A DNA stretch of 64,000 bases from Dysidea avara (Eukaryota > Porifera > Demospongiae > Dictyoceratida > Dysideidae), in the NCBI RefSeq assembly GCF_963678975.1, contig NC_089276.1, positions 2,749,445-2,813,444 on the forward strand, written 5' to 3'. Positions 35,213 to 47,434 of the stretch are shown here, one piece after another. The notes under the pieces are model-generated. The model searched no databases, was not told the DNA's origin, and worked only from the letters and a program-made list of their open reading frames with translations. Made by a program: the position numbers and the translations under genes. Positions within the stretch are counted from its first letter, which is position 1; every line of letters starts with the position of its first letter.

Positions 35213-35625
35213 AAATATTTATTGAATGGAAGGAGCAAAAGCGTAGTGACTGTACAGAGTGTATAAACAACATATGAAAATGAAATAACAGTTTTGTGAC
35301 TGATGTTTAGTATCACCTTTAGATAATGAGTTGCTTCTACAATGGGTTGTGTGACTCAGAATAGAATTTTTAAATATTGAAGCTCTGATCTGAAAGGGGG
35401 TTTTGATAGAAACACCAGAAATCCCTCTAGATCTGCCACTGATGCACACATGCACTTTCATTCGTATATCTGAAAATTTATTGTTATTGGTATAAACCCT
35501 ATAGAATGGCTGCCATTGAAGTAACACAACTGGTGAGGTGATAGCTAATGCCTGACTTGTATGGTTTTCGAATATAAAAATTTCAGGGTGTAGTGTTGGC
35601 TAACCAACTTAAGGACCTACTTCAT

Positions 35626-36683
35626 TGGGTAAGCATTACCAGAAATTTAGTACATTTTTTGGTCGTGTGCATTAGTGTAGACAACCTGTGTAAAATATTC
35701 ATATAATACAATCACTTTTGAATGCGATGTTTTTAAAGCTATGCATATGTTGGAATAAATGTCTAATGATTGAAACCAACACATTCCAAAGGGTTTGAAG
35801 CCATTTAGTCCCTAACCACGATATTATCTTGCACTAACCTCAAAATTTGCTTCCACTTAGTACACTTCAAAACCATACTGTGTATGTAGTGTGTGTCTGT
35901 GTCTGCATGGTTTAATCATGGCACATTTATACCTCATAAATTAGAGTGTTAACCACATCAAAGGGATACTCGAAATAACTGTTTGTGTGCTTTAACTTTC
36001 TCAGTTAAGGAACGTTGTGTGAGGTATAAACTGTTTGTTTCTTTTTTTTTTTTCAATTTCTGTTGTAATTTACAAGTACATGTTCCTTTATAGCCTGCAG
36101 CTCGTCTATACAAAACCATTCATCCGGAAGCCACAAGTCACCGACTAAACTGATGATTGTTTCTAGTGTGCATGCATGTGTGCATGTTATTGCATTTTTT
36201 AATTAATTGAGTTGATTGACTATAATGTAGTCTGTATCACAACGCGTACGCCATAAGTGTCTTGTCCTGGAGGAAGCTGGTCTATCACATCATACTTCAG
36301 TCGTTTTGCTTTGTTATTATCGCTAGCATAACTAGTTGAGCAATTTTTGGTCCAAATTTACACCAGATTTAACCTTAGATGGGTAAATTCTCAAAAAATC
36401 TTCTGTGGGGGCATGCCCCCAGACCCCCCTAGACGAGAGCATGCTCTAGGTTTTGCACTGTGTACGTGCATATATGCTCAAAACTCCTTACTTTAAAACA
36501 GCACCCATCATAGTCTGCTGATTTTATTACAAGCATTTTCTAGTTCGATGTACGTGATTTTAATATACCCTGAAAAGTAGACTATCTCATTTGGCACCAG
36601 TTTTAGCTAGCTACTACTTTCGTAGTTTACTTGCTGGAGAAAACAGAACACCTATAATTAGTTGGATTGAGCTTTCTAAGTAA
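35626..36683. repeat. Inverted duplication arm, left part
   Basis: The segment reappears in inverted orientation within 60580-62714. It includes the GGGGGCATGCCCCCAGACC stretch near 36408-36430. The arm is cut at 36683 by the 4.2-kb transposon and resumes at 40907. The small TE present in the other arm at 61491-62453 is missing here, and its target reads ATGTAG at 35884-35889. Confidence 0.85.
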
Positions 36684-39600
36684 GGCCACTGCAATGAGAT
36701 AACTTGTTTCTCATCAGCTTCTCATCGAATAACAGATGCGGGCGGGCGGGTTATCTCATTATTTGTAAGTCACATAAAAACTTCATACAGTAGCTGACAC
36801 ATAAAGAAAAATTGTATAATACACTATTACAAAAGCAGTATGATCTATTTTTTTTATTTTAGGTTTTTGGCAGTGTGCACATTGAGGGTAAAACGCTGAG
36901 TCCACATCAACTTCAACTTCTTCAGCACGGTAAATACATATTGGAGTATAGCCTGCTGAATAGTACAGCTTCTCAATAGGGTCATAGCAATTGATATTGC
37001 GCACATATACTTCTGAAAAGGGCTCTGGAAGTTCCATATCCTGTAATGAAGAGCCACATGTATAAGAATAGTTGTCAAGCAATGACTCCAGTGATGTGCG
37101 TTGTGTTTTCTTTAACTTTGTTTTACAGTACAACAGACGCCACATATCACATTCCTCACACAACATCATCATGTCAACATTCTTTACATGTTGCACACTT
37201 GCAGAAAATGGTAGTGTTTTTTAAGGTGTCTTGACATGGAGAGATGGTCGATGTTCTTCAGTGGTAACTTGACCAAATATCTGGCTGAAACTTAAATAAT
37301 GGTTATCACTTCCAGGTGTAGGATCTGGCAATGAATTAAGTTGTTTAAATATTTCTTCAGATAATCGAGGTGGCTTACATATATTACATTCTAAAGAGCC
37401 ACATTTACGGATCTCAAAAAAGTAATGCCGCTTCCTGCAGCAATGTTGCATGAACTCTTTCAAGTTTGGGTAATCAGGCAGGGATTTTTTGTTAATAGAT
37501 GTATTTATTATTGTGTCATCAATTTGCTTTAGCACAGTCAAAGACTGGTCCATAGCTTCTGCAGTAGCAGCATTAAAAACATTAAAACTTTCTTGCTTTA
37601 GTTGAAGTCTTGATAGGACTTGTGCAAGACAGATTTTTGGACCAGGAACTGAATAAATTATGGCCTCTCTCAGTGTGGGATGCTTAGCAGCTGCAGCTCT
37701 AATTTCCTTCATATTTCCAGCTTTTCCCAATAACTGTTCACTGTCATCATCCATTCCATTCCGTGCGAGTCCAACACATTGCAGTCCCAGGTTGATGACT
37801 GACATAATGCGCTCCACTGGATTTCTCCATGAATGGTAATGGGCTGTCCTGGCTGCACAAAGATAATCTAGATCTAATTGTAGAAATAATGAAATCAGAG
37901 ATAACTGAACTGCAATAAAAGTAAGCCGGTGGTCAGGACCCCCATCAGTATATAAAAACAAAATAGGCTTTGACTGAACATCTGTTTCGATCAAAGAAAT
38001 AAGTTCAGAAGCATGCCTTATTGGGCTGGATGGCTCAAAAGTACCTTCTTTTAAACTAATATGGACTTTACCTGAATACCAAGAGCCAGAAATATCATCT
38101 GGGATAGCAACTTTAAAAAAGACTGATGGTATAAAGCTGAGCTTTGTAAAGTCATGATCAGCCACCAAAAACTCTGAGCCAGGTGCTGTGAATACACGAC
38201 GCCCTCGCTCAGCTGCTGCTACTGGGACATTGGGCTCGCCAATTTTTATCCTATGTTTGTCATCGAGGCAATAAAATAAGCAGTGTTCCCTAAAAAGAAC
38301 TGCATATTCTCTTAAATATCGAAAAACACCAGCTGCGTAATGACAATCTGGGTGATCTTTTCTGAACTGACGCTGTTGAACTTTGAAGCGTACTTTAAAA
38401 CGGCCTGTGTGGTGGAGGGCTCTTAGAGAATTGGGTGCTTTGGGCCAAAACTGTAATCTAATCCATTCTACACTTGGAATTTAGTGTCTGCTGGACATCT
38501 TGCTGCTACTTGATCTCTAAAGTCACGGATTGATATTGCACTTGCAATGTGTGTAATATTTGTATGACGACGATCATCCACAGCTGTACCAACTGATTCT
38601 TCAAGTAATTTACTACATTCATCCCAAAACACGTCATATTGAGACTTCATGCCAGAATTATTATGCCGGAGGTCCATTACTATAGATGGATCTTCCATTT
38701 CAATTGCTTGCTTCACTCGTTCGTCAATTTCGGCCTGATCAGTTGTGTCACTACTGGAGCAGTCACCTGTAAGATCTTTATAAAAATACCTTAAAACTGC
38801 TGGCTTAACTGTATGTGTTACCAGCCCAAACTTTCGAATAAATTCTTGAATCATCATCCTTGTGTGATAAACTGGAATATGCTTTTTAATTTCTTCAATG
38901 ACCACTTGGCTGTTTTTGAGTGCTTGATCAAGACAATTGTCTGGTACATGCCAAACAAAATATGCATTTCCACAATTATTACCACTTGAGTAGATGAGTA
39001 ATAATGCAGAAACAGATAAGCCAGCTTTAAGCTTCTTAACCATGTAATACTTTTTCTGGTTATCAGAGGGTAGATAAGAATGCAAATCAATTAGGGAATA
39101 AGGGCCTGCTTTTGAGAGCTGTTCACAGATATCTTGAAGCTCAGTGCAAACACTCCCAATTGGCTTTAAATACAAAATATCCATACTTTTGTCAATGGAT
39201 CTCCAGGGTGTACCAGATGAATGAATAGTTTTCATGACTTTGCTTTTATCTTGAATTTCACATGCATAAAGATGCAAGGTGTTTGCCAGCAGTTCACAAC
39301 TTTGCCTCATAGACGCCCAATTTTCTCTTGAAAAATAATTAGCTTGCAATAATCTAAATAATTTTGTACTCAAGCTTTGAATGATATCAGCAGACATATT
39401 ACCTGCTGAGCATTTGCGATGTTTTGATAATTCAGGAGCATTGAATCCCTGAAAATCTTTAAAACAAGCAGGAATTTGATATCCATGAGCAGAAATGGTA
39501 CTTTGATGCCAGTCTATGTACCATAAAACCTCACACAGTGATTTTACAAAATTGGTTCCTGATGAATTTACCTCATTAGAATTCCAATGAAGTTTTTTCA

Positions 39601-40906
39601 ATTCTAGGTAATATATGATTTCATTATATAACTTATCCTTTTTGTTTCTCTCTTGGATACATGATGGAACCTTTTTCCTTGATATTTCTAACTGAGATTG
39701 TTTCAAAATGTCAAATGCATTTGGACGTTGAACTTCCACCACACATACATCTTCTGAAGTATCAACAAAAAACTTGATAAACTTTCCAAACTCTTTTGCT
39801 ACTGAATTTACTGCTAAATCGGGGTTAGCCTTTAAAGATAAGGATTCCTTGCTGTTGCCAACAAATACTTCTGCGATCTGTGAATTGAAAATCTTAATAA
39901 AAAAGTAGCTAATTTGCAGTATATATTTATGCCCATATTCAACAAAATCCACCTAACCAGAGAAAAAAGTTTTATTAATGCCATGCAGTAAAAGATTTTC
40001 GTTCTATATGGCCATTATAGTATAAAAGCATCAAATAATCAAGTCTGCTTATGCATCATGGCAGCCATAATGTATGCCCTTTTCAGTATAAGCGCCCCTG
40101 GCATGTTTTGGGTTCTTTTGAGGCCACTGGGTTGGCTAGACATGGCTGGGTGGATCAATAAAATGCCATGTATTCAAGTGATTTCAATATCCCATAAACT
40201 AAATCCCACCTGGATTTTGTGGCTTTGAGAATAGCTACAAAGACCATATTTGTAACCTAACACAATATACACTGTATACTTTCCCTATACCATATTCTCC
40301 ATCTTAGCTCCAGTGTCCTTTAATATCATACAATATAGCTTTTAGGCTCCTTGGCTATGGGTAAACACCTCGAACAGGCTCTGCCTTCTGTGTCCACCCT
40401 CCAGTGCCTAACTGGTAAAGTAGATAAGAAGTAAGAAGAAGCTAGAAGCAACCATAGATCGACACTGCATAAAAGGGCCACCTATAGACAATACGGCTAC
40501 TGAAGTTTTTATAGGCTCTTTATAATGATTGCATGCAGTCAATTATTAAACTTCAACAGTGGCGACCATGCATATGATCATTTCAATTCCAAAATACGCT
40601 CATATTTTTAAAACAATATAGCTAGCTAGCTAGAACTCACCTGTGGTGCTTCAGTGGTGGTTGATGAGCTAGACAGCTTCGGAACCAACACAGAATTGAA
40701 AAATTCACGAAAGGTAGCTGTATCCGAATGGGATTGAACGATTTCCCAAGGAAGCAGCGATTTTCTACGAGATAAATCCACTACCGTCACACACAAGAGA
40801 GCCATGCTGTTAATACCAACCTTATCACGTGCGATAATGGGTGCGCATGTGCATAACTAAAAATTTGATGCGGGCGGTTGATGAGAGTTATCTCATTGCA
40901 GTGGCC
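36684..40906 (-). mobile_element. 4.2-kb DNA transposon with TAA duplication
   Basis: The termini are GGCCACTGCAATGAGATAAC and its complement, flanked by TAA at 36681-36683 and 40907-40909. A subterminal GATGCGGGCGG motif lies near both ends. The paralogous site at 60674-60676 has the same flanks joined through one TAA, proving the limits. It codes on the minus strand for one large protein with a D-D-E pattern. Three-base duplications occur in PIF/Harbinger (TWA) and, as I recall, Zator. The protein does not look like a Harbinger transposase. Confidence 0.92.
36783..40805 (-). CDS. Probable DDE transposase, two exons, one frameshift and one stop
   Basis: Exon 1 is 40805-40641 (55 codons, from ATG). 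Its CAG|GTGAGT donor joins in phase 0 to exon 2 at 39877 after a TTCAATTCACAG acceptor. Exon 2 runs to a TAG at 36783, giving about 1,086 residues. Two lesions interrupt it: a missing base in an A-run near 38478, and an in-frame TAA at 37221-37223 after which the same frame stays open. A candidate catalytic triad is D in DDKHRIKIGEP (about residue 593), D in YTDGGPDHR (about 699) and E in WRNPVERIM (about 743). The spacing of 106 and 44 residues is normal for DDE nucleases. Further on are possible zinc ligands: CGSLECNIC, then LCEECDMWRLLYC and CAHCQKPK. The DxKxxxIG and DGGxxH...SWxNxxER layout recalls ISAzo13/TP36 and Zator. Superfamily placement is inference. Confidence 0.75.
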
Positions 40907-41010
40907 TAAGGTCAGTGCTGGATTTGCCTATTAATGACGAATGACGTAGGCAATACGTCATAGACTTGAAGCAGTTTCTAATTTGTTGGAGCACCGCTGG
41001 ACATTTATGG
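40907..41010. repeat. Inverted duplication arm, resumed after the transposon
   Basis: GGTCAGTGCTGGATTTGCC onward matches the complement of 60580-60673. Together with 35626-36683 it is one arm of the duplication. Confidence 0.85.
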
Positions 41011-41360
41011 ACGGCCTGGAACCATAAGTAGATGGCTGTATTTAGCGAAGGTTTTAGCCTACGCGTTAATAATAAGGTGAAAATGATTGGTTACATACAG
41101 ATTCAACCGACTTCGTAGGGTGAGTGAGTTTATTGTAACCCATACATTTGGGCCTACCGAACCATAGTCTGTATTGCCACATGTAGACGGACTTCAATCC
41201 TACCAAATGGGTCATTTAACCTCTATTATACAAAATTTCATTACCTTCACTGCAGAGCGGAAATTGTACACCACTATTTGAGATGTATTGCCAATCCAAC
41301 ACTGTATGTCAATTTAATTTTTAATCAGTAGGCCCATGACCTCAAATTTCTGGTATTGGC
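41011..41360. repeat. Second inverted duplicate, matching 48.3-51.6 kb
   Basis: The stretch from ACGGCCTGGAACC to the GACCTCAAATTTCTGG near 41360 reappears inverted at 48311-48540, 49955-50069 and 51551-51566. The second copy is broken by a LINE and by a 1.5-kb TIR element, so this is the uninterrupted form. Confidence 0.8.
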
Positions 41361-41870
41361 AAGCACATTAGTTCCCATTATTGTGTATGCATAGTATGTC
41401 ATTGTAGTGAGTCAAAATAAAACCTGTTTGGTGTGGGTGTACAAATGACCTTGTTCAAGAGAAGAATGCTTTGATCTGGAGTGTATTTGAACTACTGAAG
41501 TGTGTAGATGTTTCAGCGAAGGAGCCTCCGTCAATTAGTCTATAGATGTTCCATTGAAGGAGTCTTCATCAATTAATTTATACCCAGATGAGTGTTCTGA
41601 ATAAAGAATCTAGAACAAAGGAAGGATTTCAGCGTGAATATTGGCTGTCTAAACTTTGCAGGGCCGGAGGAGGGAAAATTGAGTTGGTCAGACCATTCTA
41701 TATGTTGAAATTGCTCCTATACACGGTGCTGCCAATGGCATGCCCCCACAGGAAATTTTGAAAATTGGACACTCAGATATGCGATATTTCGCTGGTAGTA
41801 TGCTCAAGTCTATTTGTTGCTCCTCAGACTTTCTATACTATGCAGATAAAATAGGTAATTGTAGACCTGA
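41361..41870. other. No recognised feature
   Basis: A unique stretch without a gene. A GCATGCCCCC phrase near 41738 resembles those in other TE ends, but no inverted partner was found. Confidence 0.4.
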
Positions 41871-42140
41871 CATCGATTTTTATGAATAAAAATACCATTA
41901 GGTTTTGTGTCTATCAGGCAAACCGCTTAGAGCAATGAGCTGAAAATCAGTATGTAGCTGGAATGATCATCATAGAAAGTTCTTGCAGTAGTACAGAAGA
42001 ATCGGATAACAAACCACTGAGTTATGATTCGAAAGGCAACTATGTGTAGCAAATGCGAGATCGAGATACTCTAATAGAACAGTCACCCTAATAAAGCATT
42101 CAGCTGCATTTATAATTTACTCAATTATATTACATTGCAA
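41871..42140 (+). repeat. Head segment of the satellite-bearing repeat, copy 1
   Basis: From ATCGATTTTTATGAATAAAA through AAACCGCTTAGAGCAATGAG to the 20-nt module at about 42060. It matches 53260-53540 and part of 43670-44490. It leads directly into the 31-bp array. Confidence 0.8.
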
Positions 42141-43370
42141 GTTATTCTGTAGGGAATTCAGCTACAAACAAGTCACCCAGAAGAAAGATCTGCCAGAAGA
42201 AAGTACCTAATAGAGAGTTCAGCTACAAAGAAACCATCATGTAGAGAGTTCAGCTCAAACAATTTGCCCTGTAGAGAGATCAGCTAGAAGAAGTTACCTT
42301 GTAGAGAGTTCAGTTACAAAGAAACAATCATGCAAAGAGTTCAGCTGCAACAAATCATCCAGTAGAAAGTTCCGCTATGAACAGATCACACTGTAGAGAG
42401 TTCAGTTAGAAACAAGTCATCTTGTAAAGAGATCAGCTAGAAGAAGTCACATTGTAGAGAGTTCAGCTACAAAGAAACCACCATGTAAGAGAGTTCAGCT
42501 GCAAACAAATAACCTGTAGAGAGTTCAGCTAGGAACAAGTCACCCTGTACAGAGATCAGCTAGAAACAAGTCACCCTGTAGAGAATTCAGCTACAAATAA
42601 ATCACCCTGTAGAAAGATCAGCTAGAAGAAGTTACCTTGTAGAGAGTTCAGCTACAAACAAATCACCCTGTAGAGAATTCAGATAGAAACAAGTCACCCT
42701 GTAGAGAGATCAGCTAGAAACAAGTCACCCTGTAGAGAGTTCAACTAGAAGAAGTTACATTGTAGATAGTTCAGGTACAAAGAAACTACCATGTAGAGAG
42801 TTCAGCTGCAAACAAATCGCCCTGTAGAAAATTCAGCTACAAACAAACCACCCTGTAGAGAGTTCAGCTACAAACAAGTCACCCTGTAGAGAGATCAGCT
42901 ATAAAAAAATCATCCAGTAGAGAGATCAACTAGAAGGATAACCTTGTATTTGTATTTTAAGGATAAAGGCTTATGCCTGTACATCCATAAACAAAATTAA
43001 TAATTATTCTGTACTTAGCTATTCTAATTACTATACAAAATCAAATAAGCAATTACTGTAGTGTCTGTCTAGCAGTGTTTTAAAATCATTGACAGAGGGA
43101 GAATCAACAATAGATTGGGGTAATGAATTCCAGTCATTGATTACTCTGTTACTATAAAAATTAGATCTTGTATACGAATTAGTGTGATGTTTGAATAATT
43201 TCCTTGTGTGACCTCTTGTTACAGTAGAAGTGGATGGGGTAAATAAATGATTTTCTATATCATAACTGCCTTTGAGAATTTGGTACAAATATATCAAATC
43301 TACGGTGTTGTAAAGATGGTATGTTTAGATATCTTGTAGAGAGGTCAACTACAAAGAAATCACCCTGCTT
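42140..43370 (+). repeat. 31-bp tandem array, copy 1
   Basis: The unit is close to TAGAGAGWTCAGCTACAAAC followed by AAATCACCCTG. About 26 diverged units run to about 42945, where a LINE end interrupts; a last unit lies at 43330-43370. Some units have AGAAGAAGTTACC or AGAAACAAGTCACC variants, giving a higher-order pattern. Confidence 0.88.
42945..43325 (-). pseudogene. 5'-truncated LINE C-terminus inside the array
   Basis: The minus strand reads MIYLYQILKGSYDIENHLF, then TRGHTRKLFKHH, FYSNRVINDWNSLPQSIV and NDFKTLLDRHY, ending at TAG near 43031. This is the usual C-terminus of CR1/L2-like LINE ORF2. The flanking satellite units show that it landed within the array. Confidence 0.85.
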
Positions 43371-43379
43371 CATCTTTTC

Positions 43380-43665
43380 TTTTTCCTGTGGTAAAGAAAA
43401 AATGATAGGTTAAAAAAAGCCCTAAAGCCTGCCATAGGCCGGCTTTGGGATATACAAATACAAAAAGAAGTGAAATCTAATCCAAAACAGCCAAGCTGTA
43501 AAAAAAGTGCGGTCCTCAGACAGGCTATGGTGAAAAAAGATGTGAAATCCAAGGTGGCAGTGATGGTAGGTTAATGGTAAAAATTTTAATAATGACAATT
43601 CAGGTGAATTTTGTGCCAAGACCAAGCGGCGCCAAATTCACCTGAATTGTCGTTATTAAAATATT
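43380..43665. mobile_element. Palindromic lysine-tail MITE, truncated copy
   Basis: The left arm follows the satellite directly (TTTTTCCTGTGGTAAAGAAA) and matches 58680-58930. Only about 40 bp of the right arm remain (AATTCACCTGAATTGTCGTT). It is then followed by another head segment. Confidence 0.8.
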
Positions 43666-43669
43666 TACA

Positions 43670-44490
43670 TAAAACACGAATGTGTAATCGGATAGGGCTG
43701 AAATTTGGCACACTTGAAGGGCTCATTAAGGCAAATCTCAGTACCAACTTTGGTAGGAATCCGATGAACATACAGGGCCGCCCACAGGGGGGGGGGGGGG
43801 GGCAACTGGGGCATTTTGCCCTGGGCCCCAGCCTGAAAGGGGCCCCAGGAGGCCCCATGAAGGGCCCCTTTAAAAGATCGATATACTCTAATAGAGCAGT
43901 TAGATCTAAATACTCTAATAGAGCAGTCACAGTATTCTTCAGACGAGCAGTATAGTAAGCTTATAGATAAGGAGATATGGTTGGTGATGGGTAGTTATTG
44001 TCATTGCCAGCAGGTTGTGACCTTTTTTTTTTTTTTTTTTTTTTTGGTCTTCACCTTACAACTTGGGTCAAGGGCCCCACTTTAACTCTTTGCCCTGGGC
44101 CCATTAATTTCTCTGGGCGGCCCTGTGAACATACACGGAGTTATGACGGATTATGTGCGTAAAATAAGGTCGAAGGTCTGTCACGCCTACAGGGTAAACC
44201 CCTTGGAGGAATGAGTAGAAAATTTATATGTAGATGGAGCAACCATCGTAGGAGTGCCTTTTTGTGGTTTGAAAAGAATTGAGATAAAGACCATGGAGAT
44301 ATGACACAAAACCCAACCTGTGTCAAAATCACGCGATCGATTTTTATGAATAAAAAAACTATTAGTTTTCACATCTACCAGGCACACCGCTTAGAGCAAT
44401 GAGCTGAAAATCAGTGTGTAGCTGGAATAATCATCATAGAATGTCCTTGCAGTAGTACAGAAGAATCGGATTACAAACCACTGAGTTATG
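43670..44490 (+). repeat. Head segment, copy 3, with MITE inserted
   Basis: GATAGGGCTGAAATTTGGCA onward matches 52990-53430, including GTAAACC...GGAATGAG and the AAACCACTGAGTTATGATT end. The MITE at 43773-44125 splits it at CCGATGAACATA. No satellite array follows this copy. Confidence 0.8.
43773..44125. mobile_element. hAT MITE, CAGGGCCGCCC family, duplication TGAACATA
   Basis: The ends CAGGGCCGCCCACAGGG and GGGCGGCCCTG are inverted, with TGAACATA at 43765-43772 and 44126-44133. The empty-site sequence is visible in the related head at about 53058 (CCGATGAATGGTTCAGG). The interior holds two copies of the 20-nt module and a poly-T run. Confidence 0.93.
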
Positions 44491-45950
44491 ATTATACTGT
44501 TCTGTGAACAGAAACAAAGATCGTTTTGTACCACCATGATGCTTGCCGTGTTGTCACACGATGATATCGTTGGGCACGTTCCCTGAACAATTTCACACTT
44601 GGTGCTTTATCCAGCAACGAGGTAGCATATTGGTCACTGGGAATCTTCAGTACTCAAGAGACCTTCATCAACTAGTACTCCAAGTGCCGAAAAATTAGCG
44701 CACATATAATTAGAAATTTTCCTGCGCTTGCCGAAATTTAGAGTACATTGCGTTCAAAGCACGGGGAGTGCCGAATATTTAGAGATGCCGAAATTTTAGG
44801 GAATCTACGGTAGTTCATAGATAATATATACCTTGGGTAAGGTATATACTGATTGTCTATGGGTAGTTCAACTATATATCAAATGTAAATGTATGTAATA
44901 ACTTTGGCCAGCTAACTTAATTTTTATACATTCAATTGTAAATGTAAGTTGTACGTATACTTTTTCTGGCTGTGGGCACCAGTTGCCCACAGAACTTTAA
45001 TGCAGGCCTTCCCTGCATTAAAAAGCAGTTAAATTTTTAATTATTATTATATATTACATTGTATTGTATTTATTACTGTGCAGAGCCTCCACCAGGGAGT
45101 ATAAGGCACAGGAAAATTACAATATTGCACAATAGATTGATATTTATTTATTTTTATTTTATTAGTTTAACCAAAAGGTAAGGTAAATACAAATTTGTAC
45201 CATTAAAATTTGACAGCCAGTTTGTGTGATGAAATTTTGCTTAGCAGTATGCTAGAAGAATCTAAACACATCATTACAATTATCGAATGTACAAAACTTA
45301 CAGTTACAGTTTAGTATGAAAATATAGCTAATTAATGAAAAGTGTGTGTTGTGCCATTTAGTAATGCAAGGCGGCCAATTCATACCAATATTTGTTTTGA
45401 AATGCCACTGCAACTATATAGAATTATCATTGTAGTGAATGGAAACTCTAGCAGCATAATTATTCTTATTAGCTAATCTTGTCTCTATAAATGTTGCCTC
45501 TGGGTATGGCCATGCAATCATAATGTGGATTCATTTACGGTGTGCCCCCAACCAGTATTCTGATACTGTTGAGTTTTCTTTCCAATTGCACTTTTACCCT
45601 GATATTTAATTCTTCCTGTTTATGGATTCCACTTTCTTACTAAAGAGAACAGAATAGTAGAGAGACTGGAGACTGTTTGCATGACTGCACTATTAGAGTA
45701 TCTTGATCTTACATACAACATCTCTGCCATTTTTGGTAGGACCCGAGTTTTACTATGCCTAACTCTATGCTTCACTAGTGGTGTCTCAGTTAAATGTTGC
45801 ATGATAAAAATACTAGCAAAATTTTACCTGCATGGATTACATCATTACATAGCTAACCATGTATAGCTATAATGGACATGAAAAATCAATCCATTATCAC
45901 GTGATCCATTCTGGTTGGAAACTAATACCATTATGAAGTCACAACACAAT
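44491..45950. other. No gene recognised
   Basis: An AT-rich stretch. Near 44950-45030 the phrase GGGCACCAGTTGCCCAC and a TGCAGGCCTTCCCTGCA stem resemble a LINE or SINE 3' end with an AT-rich tail. The 20-nt module occurs at about 45683-45705. Confidence 0.4.
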
Positions 45951-46507
45951 ATTGAAACCTAAATCACTTGCTGGAGAAACTAAAACTTGGGAGTTATTGC
46001 AGCCACACCTCCCATTTTAGTCTCAAACGTGCTAGGGAGAAATTTCATGCCGCTTAGTTTGATGGAAGGAAAGCTCAGATCTATATGAAACTTGCGCTGT
46101 GCATCAAGTGACAACCAAGCTACATTGCTGTATAGTGAAGGTTTGTGGGCTTTCCTTTTGTTGATTGCTGGGCTGCTCCGAATAAAAAAATACGTGATTT
46201 TCTGCCGATTTTCGGCAAAGAGTAGCTCCGTACCAAATTCACAGTAGCAAATCAATTTATTTCTGTTGTGGGTTATAATCAGGTATGGACCTGGACTATA
46301 TATGCCAAGTATGGGAAGGAACCCATGTTTCATCCAGAGAGCGCGCAATTTTTCACGATTTCCAGCACAAAACAATCGCGATTCCCGTCGTATGGAGAAA
46401 GATAAATAAGGTTTATTGGTACGTACAAAAATACTTTGATATGCCCTACAAGTTGAAATAGTAGGGGAGTAATTCGTGATTATAGATTTTTTTCATTGCG
46501 GACCCTG
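45951..46507 (-). mobile_element. Diverged relative of the 28981-30471 element
   Basis: The right end TTGCGGACCCTGTAAT and an inner GCGATTGTTTTGTGCTGG segment resemble the TAGGGTCCGCAAT terminus and inner sequence of 28981-30471. A 131-codon minus-strand frame (45980-46375) is of unknown nature. No left TIR was identified. Confidence 0.4.
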
Positions 46508-46572
46508 TAATATAGTACACATTGATTTAGGGATACTGTTTGAAATAAAATTTAAGATGGTATTGCCTCCTA

Positions 46573-47030
46573 TTAAACCCATAACATACTGTATGTCAAA
46601 AGCAGTTTTACAAAAAGGAGTAGTGTTGTCATAGCTCGTTCAGAAATGTGGTATGTTAATTGGAAAAAGTAAAGGAATAAAGATATCCCTAACAGTACCT
46701 TTTCACTTTCCACATGATCATCAACTTGGTTCATATCTACATTCGCTGCATCATTGTCATCATCAGTGCCATCCCATATCTCTTCATCCAAGTCTGATTG
46801 GAACTCAAAATCACTGCTTGAGCTGGTTATAATATCATCATCCAGTGGCATAGCCAGGAAAATTTTTTTACCGAGGCAAAGTTTATTCATTGAAATAACT
46901 GAGAGGGTCAGCTTCTGACTCAACTGATTCACACACACTTTCAAGATTGGGTGGTACAGCATTTGCAGGTTGACTCTCTGTTTGGATGGAAGAAATTGTT
47001 TCAGAAGACTCTGGGCATTTTCTACATGTC
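46573..47030 (-). other. Acidic, serine-rich coding-like segments
   Basis: Minus strand: 47029 downward reads MTCRKCPESSETISSIQTES in one frame, and 46850-46700 reads SSSSDFEFQSDLDEEIWDGT in another. A TTTTTTTACCGAGGC tract with CAGTGGCATAGCCAGG beside it (46845-46885) looks like a small TE end between them. These may be exon remnants of an acidic nuclear protein or a TE protein. Confidence 0.3.
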
Positions 47031-47434
47031 ATAAGTAATGTTCCAGCTTAGTTAATGCTACAGTATACCATGCATGCTTCAATTTTTAGACTAGTGTAAT
47101 TGCACTCAACACAAAAACTGAATCAGACTACTCCGGAGATATTTTGAGTGATCAGGCCATCGTGGACTGCAATGGTAGTCATAGTCATGCACACTACTTT
47201 TTCAGCATTCATCTGCTGTGATGTTTTAAGTCAAAGATTATCTCTTTGATGTGATGTTCAACTGCATGTGCTAATCATGTCAAGCTAGCGAGTCTAGGGG
47301 CAAGGAAATTTTAGAAAATATGTGCTTTGAAATGGCATGTGGAGGCTATTTCTTATTGTAACTGCTAATACATGATATGCATGATCAATTGATTAACATA
47401 AATGTAAATGATTTAAACCAAGCAGTGCAATGAG

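Noticed and set aside
36684-40906. Classical PIF/Harbinger element
   Set aside because: The duplication and GGCC ends fit, but the protein lacks the usual Harbinger DDE motifs and no Myb-like partner gene is present.
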